The notes under the pieces were generated by a model. That model was not told the DNA's origin. It saw nothing but the letters and a program-made list of their open reading frames with translations, and made no database searches. 64,000 bases of DNA from Mesorhizobium escarrei (GTDB lineage: Bacteria > Pseudomonadota > Alphaproteobacteria > Rhizobiales > Rhizobiaceae), in contig NZ_CAKXZT010000136.1 of NCBI RefSeq assembly GCF_935825525.1, positions 18,958-82,957 of the forward strand, given 5' to 3'. Of this stretch, positions 33,633 to 43,103 are shown piece after piece. Each line of letters starts with the position of its first letter. Within the stretch, counting starts at the first letter, position 1. The translations under genes were made by a program, and so were the position numbers.

Positions 33633-34288
33633 CGCATGGTCCTCCGGTTGAGCAAGCCTTCGAGGGAGCGAATGAGCGCAGCGGAAACCAGGCTCATGGC
33701 AAGGAAGAACAGGCCGACCAGCGTCATCGGCTCAGTGTAGCGGAAGGTTTCGGATCCGATGATCTTGGCCGTCTGCATCAGTTCCAGCACGGCGATTGCG
33801 GAAAGCAATGGCGTCTCCTTGAACAAGGCAACCAGATAGTTGCCGAGCGCCGGAACGATCGGCGGGATCGCCTGCGGAATGATGATGTCGCGAAACGTCG
33901 TCCAGGCTGACAGATTGAGCGCGACCGAGGCTTCCCACTGGCCGCGATGGATGTTGTCGAAGCCGGCGCGATAGACTTCGGAACAATAGGCTGCGTAGTG
34001 GATGCCGATGGCAAGCACCCCGGCGGTGAAGGCGTCGAGCACGACGCCAAATTTCGGAAAAACAAAATAGAGAAAGAATATCTGGATCAGCAGTGGGGTC
34101 GACCGGATCAGTTCGACCAGCACCGAAATCGTCCAGCCGGTCCACGGCACGGCGATGCGGACGACCGCCAGCACCAGGCCAAGCGAGGCGGCAAGCGCAA
34201 AGCCGATCAGCGTCGCCTCGATGGAAACGATGGCGGCGCTGGCGAGCACCGGCAGGATTTCAAAAGCAAATGCCCAGTCCCAGATCAT
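33629..34288 (-). CDS. ehuD: Ehu-type ABC transporter permease (EhuD-like)
   Basis: 219 aa from ATG 34288, overlapping the stop of the preceding permease. HisM/GlnP-type permease with five hydrophobic segments: LIRSTPLLIQIFFLYFVFPK and the EAA-like loop RGQWEASVALNLSAWTTFRDIIIPQAIP. Long in-frame upstream extension is an out-of-frame reading of the other permease. Partner of the next gene in a heterodimeric channel. Confidence 0.85.
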   Translation of the reverse strand: MIWDWAFAFEILPVLASAAIVSIEATLIGFALAASLGLVLAVVRIAVPWTGWTISVLVELIRSTPLLIQIFFLYFVFPKFGVVLDAFTAGVLAIGIHYAAYCSEVYRAGFDNIHRGQWEASVALNLSAWTTFRDIIIPQAIPPIVPALGNYLVALFKETPLLSAIAVLELMQTAKIIGSETFRYTEPMTLVGLFFLAMSLVSAALIRSLEGLLNRRTMR

Positions 34289-35013
34289 GCTGCCTTCCCC
34301 CGCGCCAGTCCGAGCGATGCCCGCCTTTCGAGAAGCCGCATCCCGATGGTCACAACCAGCGACATTGCCAGGTACATCAGCAGGACGAGGGTGAAGATCG
34401 GAATGGTCTTGAACGTGTTCTGGTTCATTTGCTGCGCCTTGAAGGCGAGGTCCGAGAGCGTGATCAGCGAGACCAGCGCTGTCGATTTCAAAAGCTCGAT
34501 GAACAGATTGCCCCAAGGCGGGATCATGGCGACGAAAGCCTGCGGCAGGATGATCCGGCGCAACATCTGGGGGCGGCTCATGTTCAGTGCGGTAGACGCC
34601 TCCCACTGTCCGCGGGCGACGGACTGGATCGCACCGCGCACGACTTCCGACCCGTAAGCACCAACGTTCAGGCCGAGCGCCAGGACAGCAACCAGAAATG
34701 CGTCAAGCGTGACACCGAATTGCGGCAGCACGAAAAACAGCCAAAACAATTGCACCAGCGCCGACGTGCCGCGGAAGATCTCGACATAGACCGTGGCCAG
34801 CCATCTGAGCGGCGCCGGGCCATACATCCTTGCCAGCGCCGCCAGCACGCCCATGACAATTGCCAGCAGGCTGCCGAGGATAGCGATCTCAATCGTCAGG
34901 ACCGCGCCTTGCAGCAGCCCCGGCATAAACACTTTGTAAGATTCCTGTGTTGCCAAGGCACCGATCACGACAAGCGCGACGGCCAGCATGGCAACGAGCG
35001 TCCGGATTCCCAT
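34285..35013 (-). CDS. ehuC: Ehu-type ABC transporter permease (EhuC-like)
   Basis: 242-aa HisQ/GlnP-type permease. VEIFRGTSALVQLFWLFFVLPQFG and RGQWEASTALNMSRPQMLRRIILPQAF are the family motifs. Located 54 bp after the binding-protein gene, separated by a GAAA-capped hairpin. Confidence 0.85.
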   Translation of the reverse strand: MGIRTLVAMLAVALVVIGALATQESYKVFMPGLLQGAVLTIEIAILGSLLAIVMGVLAALARMYGPAPLRWLATVYVEIFRGTSALVQLFWLFFVLPQFGVTLDAFLVAVLALGLNVGAYGSEVVRGAIQSVARGQWEASTALNMSRPQMLRRIILPQAFVAMIPPWGNLFIELLKSTALVSLITLSDLAFKAQQMNQNTFKTIPIFTLVLLMYLAMSLVVTIGMRLLERRASLGLARGKAA

Positions 35014-35034
35014 GCGGATTCCCCCAGGAAAAGG

Positions 35035-35054
35035 GGCGGCGCTTTCGCGCCGCC
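35035..35054. terminator. Hairpin with GAAA tetraloop after ehuB-like gene
   Basis: On the transcribed minus-strand sense: GGCGGCGC-GAAA-GCGCCGCC, a perfect 8-bp GC stem closed by a GNRA tetraloop, 13 nt after the binding-protein stop. No T-tract. Stabilising or attenuating hairpin within the operon. Confidence 0.6.
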
Positions 35055-35067
35055 AGCAGTTGGGAAC

Positions 35068-35937
35068 CTAGTTGCCCGCGCAAAGCTCCGCGGTGGTCTT
35101 GTTTGGGAGGTAGTCCTTGCCGAAGCCGAGCGGCTCGACCAGCGCGATGTGCTCCGGCGAACCGAGGAACGTCTTCAGTTCGGCGTTGAACGCCTCCAGC
35201 AGATCGGTGTCTTCCTTGCGGAAGCCGAAGCCGCCATGGCCTTTCACCGACTTGCCGGCAACCTCGCCGAACGGCTTGGTCGATTCGACGCCGTCGGCCT
35301 TCTTGGCCATGTCGGCGATCGAAAGAGCGGTTAGTGCGGCAGCGTCGGCGCGGCCCGACTGGACGGCGGCGACCAGACTGGACTGGTCGGGCAAGGCAAC
35401 GATCTGCCCTGCGGCGACGCCAGCGTCCTTGGCATAGCCGCCCTCGACGGCGCCAGCCATAACGGCGAGCTTGAGATCCGGGTTTTCCTTGAAGCTGGAA
35501 AAGTCCTTCACGCCCTTCGGATTGCCCTTTGCCACCAGCATGGCCTGACCGATGCCGTAGGACGGCTCGGAGAAATTGATCTCGGCGCAGCGCTTCGGAT
35601 TGATGAACATGCCGGCGGCGATGATATCGAAGCGGCCGGCCTTGAGACCTGGGATAAGCGAGCCGAATTCGGTCAGCACGCCGTCAACCTGCGAGATACC
35701 CATCTTGGCGAGCACCGCCTTGGCCACCTCCGGCGCTTCGCCGGTCAGCTTGCCGTCAGGCGTGGCGAAACCAAACGGCGCCTCGTTGGCAAAGCCGACG
35801 CGGATGTAGCCGTCCTTCTTGGCCCGTTCGAGGGTGGTTTCCGCATAAGCGGGCAGCGCCGTGAGTGATGTCGCGGCAAGCGCCAGGCAGGCGGCGGCTT
35901 TCACGACCATCCGGCGCGATATCGATGATTTGAACAT
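35068..35937 (-). CDS. ehuB: Ectoine/hydroxyectoine-type substrate-binding protein
   Basis: 289-aa periplasmic protein (SBP family 3). A Tat-like twin-arginine start (SRRMVVKAAACLALAATSLTALPAYAE) gives the export signal. Mature part GYIRVGFANEAPFGFATPDGKLTGEAPEV, LTEFGSLIPGLKAGRFDIIAAGMFINPKRCAEINFSEPSYGIGQA and HIALVEPLGFGKDYLP strongly resembles EhuB of Sinorhizobium from memory. Ectoine or a related small cyclic zwitterion is the probable ligand, but no eutBCDE-type genes are nearby, so another solute is possible. ATG 35937 has GGGAGAAAAG upstream. Confidence 0.82.
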   Translation of the reverse strand: MFKSSISRRMVVKAAACLALAATSLTALPAYAETTLERAKKDGYIRVGFANEAPFGFATPDGKLTGEAPEVAKAVLAKMGISQVDGVLTEFGSLIPGLKAGRFDIIAAGMFINPKRCAEINFSEPSYGIGQAMLVAKGNPKGVKDFSSFKENPDLKLAVMAGAVEGGYAKDAGVAAGQIVALPDQSSLVAAVQSGRADAAALTALSIADMAKKADGVESTKPFGEVAGKSVKGHGGFGFRKEDTDLLEAFNAELKTFLGSPEHIALVEPLGFGKDYLPNKTTAELCAGN

Positions 35938-36035
35938 GCTTTTCTCCCATTGAACAACTGACTGATGATTCCCAGGGCGCGGCCTTCTTCGAGGTCGACA
36001 CCTGCTCGTCCAAGACGTATACAACTGCCCTAGAC

Positions 36036-36119
36036 ATTGTGCAAGCCAAGATATAAAAACCACAGAAAGTCTGTGACAATCCATAGCAGACCAAAAAATA
36101 TTGCCTTAGTTGTGCACAA
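36036..36119. promoter_or_regulatory. Divergent promoter region with GntR-like operators
   Basis: Between the ehuB-like and first M24 genes lie three elements: the palindrome TTGTGCACAA (36110-36119), a matching half-site ATTGTGCAA (36036-36044), and CACAGA-AAG-TCTGTG (36061-36075). Palindromes of the GT-N-AC type are typical FCD-GntR operators, and the FCD regulator at 32125 ends the leftward operon. The rest of 35938-36156 shows no gene. Confidence 0.5.
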
Positions 36120-36156
36120 TTTAAGAAAAACCAGCGTACCGGTAGGTGGGATTTCG

Positions 36157-37347
36157 GTGGCGAGCGCGAGCGGTTTCGGGACTTTCACGCAAGCGGAGTA
36201 TGCGCAGCGCCTGGCCGGCGTGAAGTCACGCATGGAGAAGGCCGGCTTCGACCTCATCATCTGTCAGGATCCAGCCAATATGTGCTGGCTGACCGGCTAT
36301 GACGGATGGTCGTTCTATGTTCCGCAATGCGTGCTCGTCCATCTGGACGAAGACCGGCCGATCTGGTTCGGCAGGGCGCAGGATGCCAGGAGCGCACGCC
36401 TGACCACCGGCCTGCCGGAGAAGAACATCGTGCCGTTTTCGGAACGGCTGGTGCAGCAGCCCGTCGAACACCCCTATGACGAACTCGCCCAGCTGATCCG
36501 GTCGCGTGGCTGGGGAACCGCCCGCATCGGCGTCGAAATGGACGCGCATTATTACACCGCGCGCTGCCATGCCCATCTCGTCAGCGGGCTGCCTGACGCG
36601 CACTTCGCCAACAACCACGATCTCGTCAACTGGGCGCGGCTGATCAAATCCAAAGCCGAGCTGGTGCTGATCCGCGAGGCCGGTGCGATCTGCACGCACG
36701 CCATGAAACGCGCCATAGAAAAAATGCGGCCCGGCGTGCCGCAGAACCATGTCATTGCGGAAATCTATCACGCACAGATCATGGGCGTGCCTGGAGCGGG
36801 CGGCGACTATGCCGCGATCTGTCCGCTGATGCCTGTCGGCGAGGGCACCAGCACGCCGCATCTGACCTGGTCAGACGCGCCGCTGCCGGACAGCGGCCTC
36901 GCCATTCTGGAGATCGCCGGGGTGCGGCGGCGCTATCATGCGGCGCTGACGCGGACCGTACATTTCGGCAAGCCGCCGCAAGCCATCGTCGACATGGCCA
37001 AGGCGATCGTCGAAGGCGTCGACGCCGGCCTTGAGAAGGCGCGCCCCGGCTACACCGCCGAAGAGGTGGAAGCCGCCTGGCAGGCAGTATTGAGGAAGAA
37101 CGGGCTGAAGAAGGAGAGCCGCGTCGGCTATCCGGTCGGGCTCGCCTACCCGCCCGATTGGGGCGAACGCACCGCAAGCCTTCGTCCCGGCGACACCACC
37201 GAGATGCAGTCCGGGATGTGCTTCCATTTCATGGCCGGCGTTTGGCTCGACGATTTCGGCATCGCCATATCGGAATCCTTCGTCGTCACGGATCACGGCG
37301 GCGAACGCCTCTGCGACGTGGCGCGCGAACTCATCGTCATCGACTGA
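36157..37347 (+). CDS. doeA: M24 family ectoine-hydrolase-like enzyme
   Basis: 396 aa from GTG 36157 (AGGTGGG upstream); an open frame continues to 36037 but family homology starts here. Creatinase N-domain then pita-bread fold. NMCWLTGYDGWSFYV, GVEMDAHYYTARCHAHL, GDYAAICPLMPVGEGTSTPHLTW, PPDWGERTASLRPGDTTEM and GMCFHFMAGVWLDDFG match ectoine hydrolase DoeA as recalled. DoeA opens the ectoine ring to N-acetyl-diaminobutyrate. Metal-ligand positions of true M24 peptidases are replaced (EIAGV...HAALTRT). Divergent from the ehu-like transporter, so it should act on the imported solute. Symbol is provisional. Confidence 0.78.
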   Translation: MASASGFGTFTQAEYAQRLAGVKSRMEKAGFDLIICQDPANMCWLTGYDGWSFYVPQCVLVHLDEDRPIWFGRAQDARSARLTTGLPEKNIVPFSERLVQQPVEHPYDELAQLIRSRGWGTARIGVEMDAHYYTARCHAHLVSGLPDAHFANNHDLVNWARLIKSKAELVLIREAGAICTHAMKRAIEKMRPGVPQNHVIAEIYHAQIMGVPGAGGDYAAICPLMPVGEGTSTPHLTWSDAPLPDSGLAILEIAGVRRRYHAALTRTVHFGKPPQAIVDMAKAIVEGVDAGLEKARPGYTAEEVEAAWQAVLRKNGLKKESRVGYPVGLAYPPDWGERTASLRPGDTTEMQSGMCFHFMAGVWLDDFGIAISESFVVTDHGGERLCDVARELIVID

Positions 37348-37426
37348 GAAATGACGGACGGGAAGCCGGTCACTGACGAAAGAACCATGCCGGCAACGAA
37401 ACCGGTAACCAGCACGAGGACGCCTG

Positions 37427-38575
37427 ATGGACCGTAATCCGTTTTCCGAAGCCGAAACCGCCGGCCGCCTTATCAGGGTTCGCACGGCGCTGGCCGAGCG
37501 CGAGCTCGACGCGGCGGTCTTTGCTTCGCCGGAGAACGTCTTTTACTTCACCGGGCTCGATCACTGGGGATATTTTGCCCCTCACCTGCTGATCGTCCCG
37601 CTTGAAGGGAAACCTGTTCTGGTCACCCGCTCGATGGAAAAGGTGACGATCGAGAAACAGGTGACGGCAGCGGAATTCCGCGGCCATTCCGACAGCGAAA
37701 CGGCGGCCGACCTCGCCGCGCGGGTGCTTGCGGAACTCAGCCTGTCCGGCAAGCGGATCGGCCTCGAATACTGGACGGCCGGCCTCAGCCATGGGCTTGC
37801 CGTCGCACTGCAGACGCAGGCCGATGCGAGATGGAGCGATGTTTCCGGGCTGGTCGACAGGATGCGGCGGGTGAAGAGCGCCGAGGAACAGGCACTGATG
37901 CGTCAGGCGGCACAAGTGACCGACGCCGCCGCCGGCGCCGCGATCGCCGCGATCTCGGACGGCGCGTCCGAACAGGAGGTTGCGGCCCAATGCGTTGCGG
38001 CGATGATCCGCGCCGGCGGTCATGCTCCGGGCTTCGGACCTTTCATCCGCCCGGCCAAGCGCCTGGGCGAGGAGCACACGACCTGGGGCGACGGGATCTA
38101 CCGCAAGGGCGAGCCGGTCTTCGTCGAACTGTCCGGCTGCATCTCGCGTTATCACGCGCCGCTCGGCCGGCTCGTCCGCATCGGCTATATCAGCGACGAA
38201 GACGCCGCGATGGCGGAGGTGACCGCCAGGGCGTTCGATGCCGTCGTCGAGGCACTCAGGCCCGGTGCCAGAGCGCGCGACGTCTACGCCGCCTGGCAAG
38301 CCGTCGCCGACGAGGCCGGTTTTTCCCACTATCGCCGCCATCACTGCGGCTACCTGGTCGGCGCCGGACAGCCGCCATCATGGACCGGCGGCAATTCGGT
38401 GACCGGCTTGAGGCACGATTCCGACCTCGAGATCGAGACCGGGATGAGCTTCCACATCCTGTCGTGGCTGATGGGCACCGGCCGCGGCGACGACTTCGTC
38501 TCCAACACCGTGCTTCTGACCGACGCGGGCGCCGAAGTGCTTACCCGTACGCCGGCCGGCCCGATCGTTCGATAG
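37427..38575 (+). CDS. Second M24 family creatinase/DoeA-like hydrolase
   Basis: 382-aa paralogue of the preceding gene. N-terminal creatinase domain (VFASPENVFYFTGLDHWGYFAPHLLIVPLEGKPVLVTR) and catalytic domain (GFGPFIRPAKRLGEEHTTWGDGIY, SGCISRYHAPLGRLVRIG, HHCGYLVGAGQPPSW, IETGMSFHI). The two Asp metal ligands of aminopeptidase-type members are missing, as in creatinase. Possibly the second hydrolysis in the route, or a heteromer with the first M24. Followed 10 bp later by soxB. Confidence 0.85.
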   Translation: MDRNPFSEAETAGRLIRVRTALAERELDAAVFASPENVFYFTGLDHWGYFAPHLLIVPLEGKPVLVTRSMEKVTIEKQVTAAEFRGHSDSETAADLAARVLAELSLSGKRIGLEYWTAGLSHGLAVALQTQADARWSDVSGLVDRMRRVKSAEEQALMRQAAQVTDAAAGAAIAAISDGASEQEVAAQCVAAMIRAGGHAPGFGPFIRPAKRLGEEHTTWGDGIYRKGEPVFVELSGCISRYHAPLGRLVRIGYISDEDAAMAEVTARAFDAVVEALRPGARARDVYAAWQAVADEAGFSHYRRHHCGYLVGAGQPPSWTGGNSVTGLRHDSDLEIETGMSFHILSWLMGTGRGDDFVSNTVLLTDAGAEVLTRTPAGPIVR

Positions 38576-38585
38576 GCCCGCACGC

Positions 38586-39842
38586 ATGTCGCGCTACTCG
38601 GCATTTTCGATTTTCCGCAACGCGCTGTCTGGCCAGAAGAACTGGCAGCGCGCCTGGCGGGCAGCGGAGCCAAAACCGTCCTACGACGTGATCGTCATCG
38701 GCGGCGGTGGACACGGCCTCGCTACCGCGTTCTACCTCGCCGAGAACCACGGCATCCGCAATGTCGCGGTGCTCGAAAAAGGCTATATCGGCGGCGGCAA
38801 TGTCGGCCGCAACACCACCGTCATCCGCTCCAACTACCTGCTCGACGGCAACACCCAGTTCTACGAATTCTCGATGAAACTCTGGGAGAACATGTCGCGG
38901 GCGCTGAATTTCAACGTCATGTTCTCGCAGCGCGGCCAGCTCGTCACCGCGCATTCGGCCGATCAGCTCGACGGCTTCAGCCACCGCGCCAACATCATGC
39001 GGCTGAACGGCATCGATGCCGATATCCTCGACCGCGACGAGGTGCGCCAACTGGTGCCCTATCTCGATTTTTCCGACACGGCCCGCTTTCCGATCCATGG
39101 CGCCATCTTCCAGGGCCGGGCGGGCACGGCGCGCCACGACGCCGTCGCCTGGGGCTATGCGCGCGCCGCCGACGGCCATGGCGTCGACATTATCCAGAAC
39201 TGCGAGGTGACAGGCTTCCTCCGCGACGGCGACAGTATCGTCGGCGTCGAAACGACAAAAGGCCGGATCGGCGCCGGCAAGGTCGGCCTCGCTGTTGCCG
39301 GTCATACATCCGTGCTCGGCGCCAAGGCCGGCCTTGAACTGCCGATCGAAAGCCACGTCCTGCAGGCCTTCGTCACCGAACCGCTGAAGCCGTTGGTAGA
39401 TCACGTCGTCGCCTACGGTGCTGACCATTTCTACGTCAGCCAGTCGGACAAGGGCGGGCTGGTCTTCGGCGGCAATCTCGACGGCTACAATTCCTACGCC
39501 CAGCGCGGCAATCTCGGCGTCGTGCGCGAAGTGGCGGAGGCGGCGATTGCGCTGATGCCGTGTATTTCCCGCGTCCGCCTGCTGCGCCATTGGGGCGGCG
39601 TCATGGACATGACGCCCGATGCCAGCCCGATCATCTGCCTGACACCGATCGAGGGCCTCCTTCTCAACGGCGGCTGGTGCTATGGCGGCTTCAAGGCGAC
39701 GCCGGCTTCCGGCTGGTGCTTCGCCCACACGATCGCCACCGGCAAGCCGCACCCCTTGATCGCAGCCTACGGGCTCGATCGTTTCCGCACCGGCCGCACG
39801 CTCGACGAGGCCGGCGCCGGCCCCTCAGCCTGGCTGCAATAG
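38586..39842 (+). CDS. soxB: Sarcosine oxidase subunit beta
   Basis: 418-aa flavoprotein subunit of heterotetrameric sarcosine oxidase. FAD site VIVIGGGGHGLATAFYLAENHG, GNVGRNTTVIRSNYL, and ARHDAVAWG, whose His is the covalent FMN attachment in characterised enzymes. GGWCYGGFKATPASGW is the C-terminal signature. Oxidatively demethylates sarcosine or a related N-methyl amino acid to glycine, methylene-tetrahydrofolate and peroxide, with SoxD, SoxA and SoxG encoded immediately after. Standard soxBDAG order. Confidence 0.95.
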   Translation: MSRYSAFSIFRNALSGQKNWQRAWRAAEPKPSYDVIVIGGGGHGLATAFYLAENHGIRNVAVLEKGYIGGGNVGRNTTVIRSNYLLDGNTQFYEFSMKLWENMSRALNFNVMFSQRGQLVTAHSADQLDGFSHRANIMRLNGIDADILDRDEVRQLVPYLDFSDTARFPIHGAIFQGRAGTARHDAVAWGYARAADGHGVDIIQNCEVTGFLRDGDSIVGVETTKGRIGAGKVGLAVAGHTSVLGAKAGLELPIESHVLQAFVTEPLKPLVDHVVAYGADHFYVSQSDKGGLVFGGNLDGYNSYAQRGNLGVVREVAEAAIALMPCISRVRLLRHWGGVMDMTPDASPIICLTPIEGLLLNGGWCYGGFKATPASGWCFAHTIATGKPHPLIAAYGLDRFRTGRTLDEAGAGPSAWLQ

Positions 39843-39855
39843 GAGGCGGAACAAA

Positions 39856-40152
39856 ATGCTGCGCATCGAATGCCCCTGCTGCGGTCTGCGCGACCATGAA
39901 GAGTTCCGCTACGGCGGCGATGCTTCCGTCACGCGTCCGGCCCACGACGATCCCGATCCGCAGGCCTGGTACGCTTATGTCTATCTCAGGGCGAACCCGG
40001 CAGGCCCGCACCGCGAATTCTGGCAGCACGTGATCGGTTGCCGCCAATGGCTGGTGGTCGAACGCGACACGCGCAACCACGCCATCGCATCGGTCGAGCT
40101 GGCCAGGAAATTAGCCCCAAGGAAATCGCTGGCCAGGAAATCACCGGCATGA
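39856..40152 (+). CDS. soxD: Sarcosine oxidase subunit delta
   Basis: 98-aa zinc-binding subunit. Zn ligands ECPCCGLRDHEEF at the N-terminus and QHVIGCRQW near residue 60, as in known SoxD; RYGGDASVTRP and YVYLRANPAGPHREFWQH are invariant in the family. AGGAGG precedes the ATG. The last ~15 codons contain a direct repeat CTGGCCAGGAAAT (two copies ~31 bp apart). Overlaps soxA by 4 bp. Confidence 0.95.
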   Translation: MLRIECPCCGLRDHEEFRYGGDASVTRPAHDDPDPQAWYAYVYLRANPAGPHREFWQHVIGCRQWLVVERDTRNHAIASVELARKLAPRKSLARKSPA

Positions 40153-43103
40153 ATTCGAACCACAAGCGGTTGTCGATCGGTGGCCGTATCGATCGCGAGC
40201 AGCCGGTCGAGTTTACCTTCGACGGCCGGAGCCTGATCGGATATCGCGGCGACACGCTTGCCTCCGCGCTGCTCGCCAACGGCGTCACCCTGGTCGGGCG
40301 CAGCTTCAAATATCATCGTCCGCGCGGCATCTTTTCCGCCGGGCCCGAAGAGCCGAATGCGCTGGTCACGCTCGCAACCGCAGGCAGGCGCCAGCCGAAC
40401 CTTCCGGCGACGACACTGGAACTCGAAGACGGCCTAGTCGCGGAGAGCCAGAACCGCTGGCCTTCGCTTGCCTTTGACGTGCAAAGCATCAACGGCCTGT
40501 TGGCGCCGTTCCTTTCGGCCGGCTTCTACTACAAGACCTTCATGGGCCCGACGCGCCGCGCCTGGATGTTCTACGAGCACTTCATTCGCAAGGCGGCCGG
40601 GCTGGGCAGGGCCGGCACCGACCCCGATCCCGACCGTTACGAGGTTCGTCATGCGTTTGCCGACGTCGCAATCATCGGCGGCGGCCCGGCGGGATTGTCG
40701 GCGGCGCGTGCTGCCGCAGCGGCCGGCGCGCGGGTCGCGCTGATCGAACAGGATTTCCTGCTCGGCGGCCAGCTTCTGGCGGAGCCGTCCGACAGCGCAG
40801 CGGCCGCATGGTTGAGGCAGACCGAGGCCGAGCTGGAGGGCTCCGAAACCGTCACCCTGATGAAGCGGACAACCGCCTTCGGCATCTATGACGGCAATGT
40901 CATCGGACTGGTCGGGCAATGCGACCCAAGCAATCCGCAGCCGGCCGGCGAAGTGCTGCAGACGTTCACCGTGCTTCGCGCCCGCTCGATCGTTTTTGCC
41001 ACCGGCGCCATCGAGCGGCCAATGGTATTCTCCAACAACGACCGGCCCGGCGTCATGCTTGCGTCGGCCGCCCGTAGCTATCTCAACCGTTTCGCCGTCC
41101 TGCCCGGCAAGAAAATCATCGTCGCCACCAGTAATGACGGCGCCTGGCGGACCGCCTTCGACTATGCCGCAGGCGGCGCAGAGGTGACGGTTGCCGACCT
41201 GCGCGCAGCACCGCCCGCCGCACTTGCCGCAGAAGCCGCACGGCTCGGCGTGATGGTGCGGGCCGCAACGCGCATCGTCGACCTTAACGGCGGCCATGCC
41301 GTCAGGCGGGCAACGCTCAGCGGACCGGACGGCCAGTCCGAGGCCGCCTGCGACCTGGTCTGCGTGTCCGGCGGCTGGTCGCCAACCGTGCATCTCACCT
41401 CGCATCTTGGCGTAAAACCTCAATATCGCGACGACATCAGCGGCTTCGTGCCGGGCGCGTTGCCGGCGGACCGGTTCGGCGCCGGCTCGATGATGGGAAT
41501 TTTTTCGACCGCCGATGCTATCGAGGACGGTCATCGCGCCGGCGCCGAGGCGGCATGGTTCTGCGGCAAGTCGGCGCCGGTGCCCGCTCCGTCGAAGCTC
41601 GATCTCGGCGAGACCGCCGCGGCCCCGTTTCGCGAAATCCCTTCTCTCGGCCGTGGAAAGGCGTTCGTCGATTTCCAGATGGACGTGACGACCGGGGATA
41701 TCGAGCTCGCCCATCGCGAGGGCTATGAATCGGTCGAGCACCTGAAGCGCTACACCACGCTCGGCATGGGCACCGACCAGGGCAAGACCAGCAATTTTCC
41801 AGCGCTTGCCGCGATGGCGGCGTTACGCAACGCAACGATACAGGAGACCGGCGCCACAACCTTTCGACCGCCCTATACGCCGGTCGCCATCGGTGCGCTT
41901 GCCGGACGCGCCATCGGCCATCATTTCAAGCCGATCCGCCGCACGCCGATGCACGACTGGCACATGGCGAACGGCGCCGAGATGCTGGAGGTCGGGCTCT
42001 GGATGCGCCCCTATTTCTACAGGCAGTCCGGGCGTGACGTGAACGAAGCCTATGTCGCCGAAATGCGGACTGTGCGCCAGGCCGCAGGCCTGATGGACAT
42101 CTCCACTCTCGGCAAGATCGACGTCCAGGGCCCGGATGCCGCGATTTTCCTCGATCGCATCTACGCCAACGGCTTTGCCAAACTGCCGGTTGGCCGTGCG
42201 CGCTACGGCGTCATGCTGCGCGACGACGGCATCATCTTCGACGACGGCACCACGACGCGGCTGGCCGAGAACCGGTTCTTCATGACCACCTCGACCGCCA
42301 AGGCCGCCGACGTGCTGTCGCGTCTTGAATTCCTGCTCGATACGGCCTGGCCGGATTTGCGCGTAGCCGTGACCTCGGTGAGCGATGAATGGGCGGCGAT
42401 GTCGGTTGCCGGACCGAAAAGCCGCGCAATTCTGAGTGCCGCGTTTCCCGCTCTCAATGTTTCCGACGCGGCACTTGCGCATATGGGATTGCTCGAAAGC
42501 GAATGGCGGAGCCGTGCGCTCCGCATCCTGCGCCTCAGTTATTCCGGCGAGCGCGCCTACGAAATCTATGTCGGCGCAACTGCCGGTGAACAGATTTGGA
42601 GCCGCCTGCTCGAAGCCGGCAGGCCGCTCGACCTGAAACCTTACGGCGTCGAGGCGCTTGGCGCGCTGCGCGTCGAAAAGGGCCATGTCGCCGGACCTGA
42701 AATCGATGGGCGCACGACGCTCGACGATCTCGGCCTCGGCCGCATGGCCGGCAAGCGCACCGGCTTCGTCGGCGACGTGCTGCGACGGCGCCCCGCCTTC
42801 CAGGCGCCCGACCGCCAGCGCCTGGTCGGACTGGAATGCATCGAGGAGGGAAAACGCCTTCGCGGTGGCGCCATCCTGTTCCTGCCGGGCGAGAAACCTT
42901 ACGGCCACGGGCGCGGCCGCGTGACTTCCGTCACCTTCAGCCCCGAACGCGGCCACTATGTCGGGCTGGCCTTGCTTGCCGGCGATGTCGCTAGCGAAGG
43001 AAGCGAGGTCGTGGCCGTCTATCCGATGAAAGCCGAAACGGTCCGTGCCCGAATCGTCTCGCCGGTATTCCTCGATCCGCAAGGAGAGCGCCTGCATGGC
43101 TAG
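40149..43103 (+). CDS. soxA: Sarcosine oxidase subunit alpha
   Basis: 984 aa from ATG 40149, inside the soxD stop; an upstream open frame reads soxD out of frame. N-terminal 2Fe-2S-ferredoxin-like domain (REQPVEFTFDGRSLIGYRGDTLASALLANGV), NAD-binding region IIGGGPAGLSAARAAAAAGA, central oxidoreductase, and a C-terminal aminomethyltransferase (GcvT) domain from ~residue 600 (MDISTLGKIDVQGPDA...GLGRMAGKRTGFVGD). Provides NAD and folate sites of the oxidase; transfers the methyl carbon to tetrahydrofolate. Confidence 0.95.
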   Translation: MNSNHKRLSIGGRIDREQPVEFTFDGRSLIGYRGDTLASALLANGVTLVGRSFKYHRPRGIFSAGPEEPNALVTLATAGRRQPNLPATTLELEDGLVAESQNRWPSLAFDVQSINGLLAPFLSAGFYYKTFMGPTRRAWMFYEHFIRKAAGLGRAGTDPDPDRYEVRHAFADVAIIGGGPAGLSAARAAAAAGARVALIEQDFLLGGQLLAEPSDSAAAAWLRQTEAELEGSETVTLMKRTTAFGIYDGNVIGLVGQCDPSNPQPAGEVLQTFTVLRARSIVFATGAIERPMVFSNNDRPGVMLASAARSYLNRFAVLPGKKIIVATSNDGAWRTAFDYAAGGAEVTVADLRAAPPAALAAEAARLGVMVRAATRIVDLNGGHAVRRATLSGPDGQSEAACDLVCVSGGWSPTVHLTSHLGVKPQYRDDISGFVPGALPADRFGAGSMMGIFSTADAIEDGHRAGAEAAWFCGKSAPVPAPSKLDLGETAAAPFREIPSLGRGKAFVDFQMDVTTGDIELAHREGYESVEHLKRYTTLGMGTDQGKTSNFPALAAMAALRNATIQETGATTFRPPYTPVAIGALAGRAIGHHFKPIRRTPMHDWHMANGAEMLEVGLWMRPYFYRQSGRDVNEAYVAEMRTVRQAAGLMDISTLGKIDVQGPDAAIFLDRIYANGFAKLPVGRARYGVMLRDDGIIFDDGTTTRLAENRFFMTTSTAKAADVLSRLEFLLDTAWPDLRVAVTSVSDEWAAMSVAGPKSRAILSAAFPALNVSDAALAHMGLLESEWRSRALRILRLSYSGERAYEIYVGATAGEQIWSRLLEAGRPLDLKPYGVEALGALRVEKGHVAGPEIDGRTTLDDLGLGRMAGKRTGFVGDVLRRRPAFQAPDRQRLVGLECIEEGKRLRGGAILFLPGEKPYGHGRGRVTSVTFSPERGHYVGLALLAGDVASEGSEVVAVYPMKAETVRARIVSPVFLDPQGERLHG

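Noticed and set aside
36157..37347. Annotation as Xaa-Pro aminopeptidase
   Set aside because: The Asp metal ligands required in that group are missing, and whole-protein motifs fit the ectoine-hydrolase branch better.
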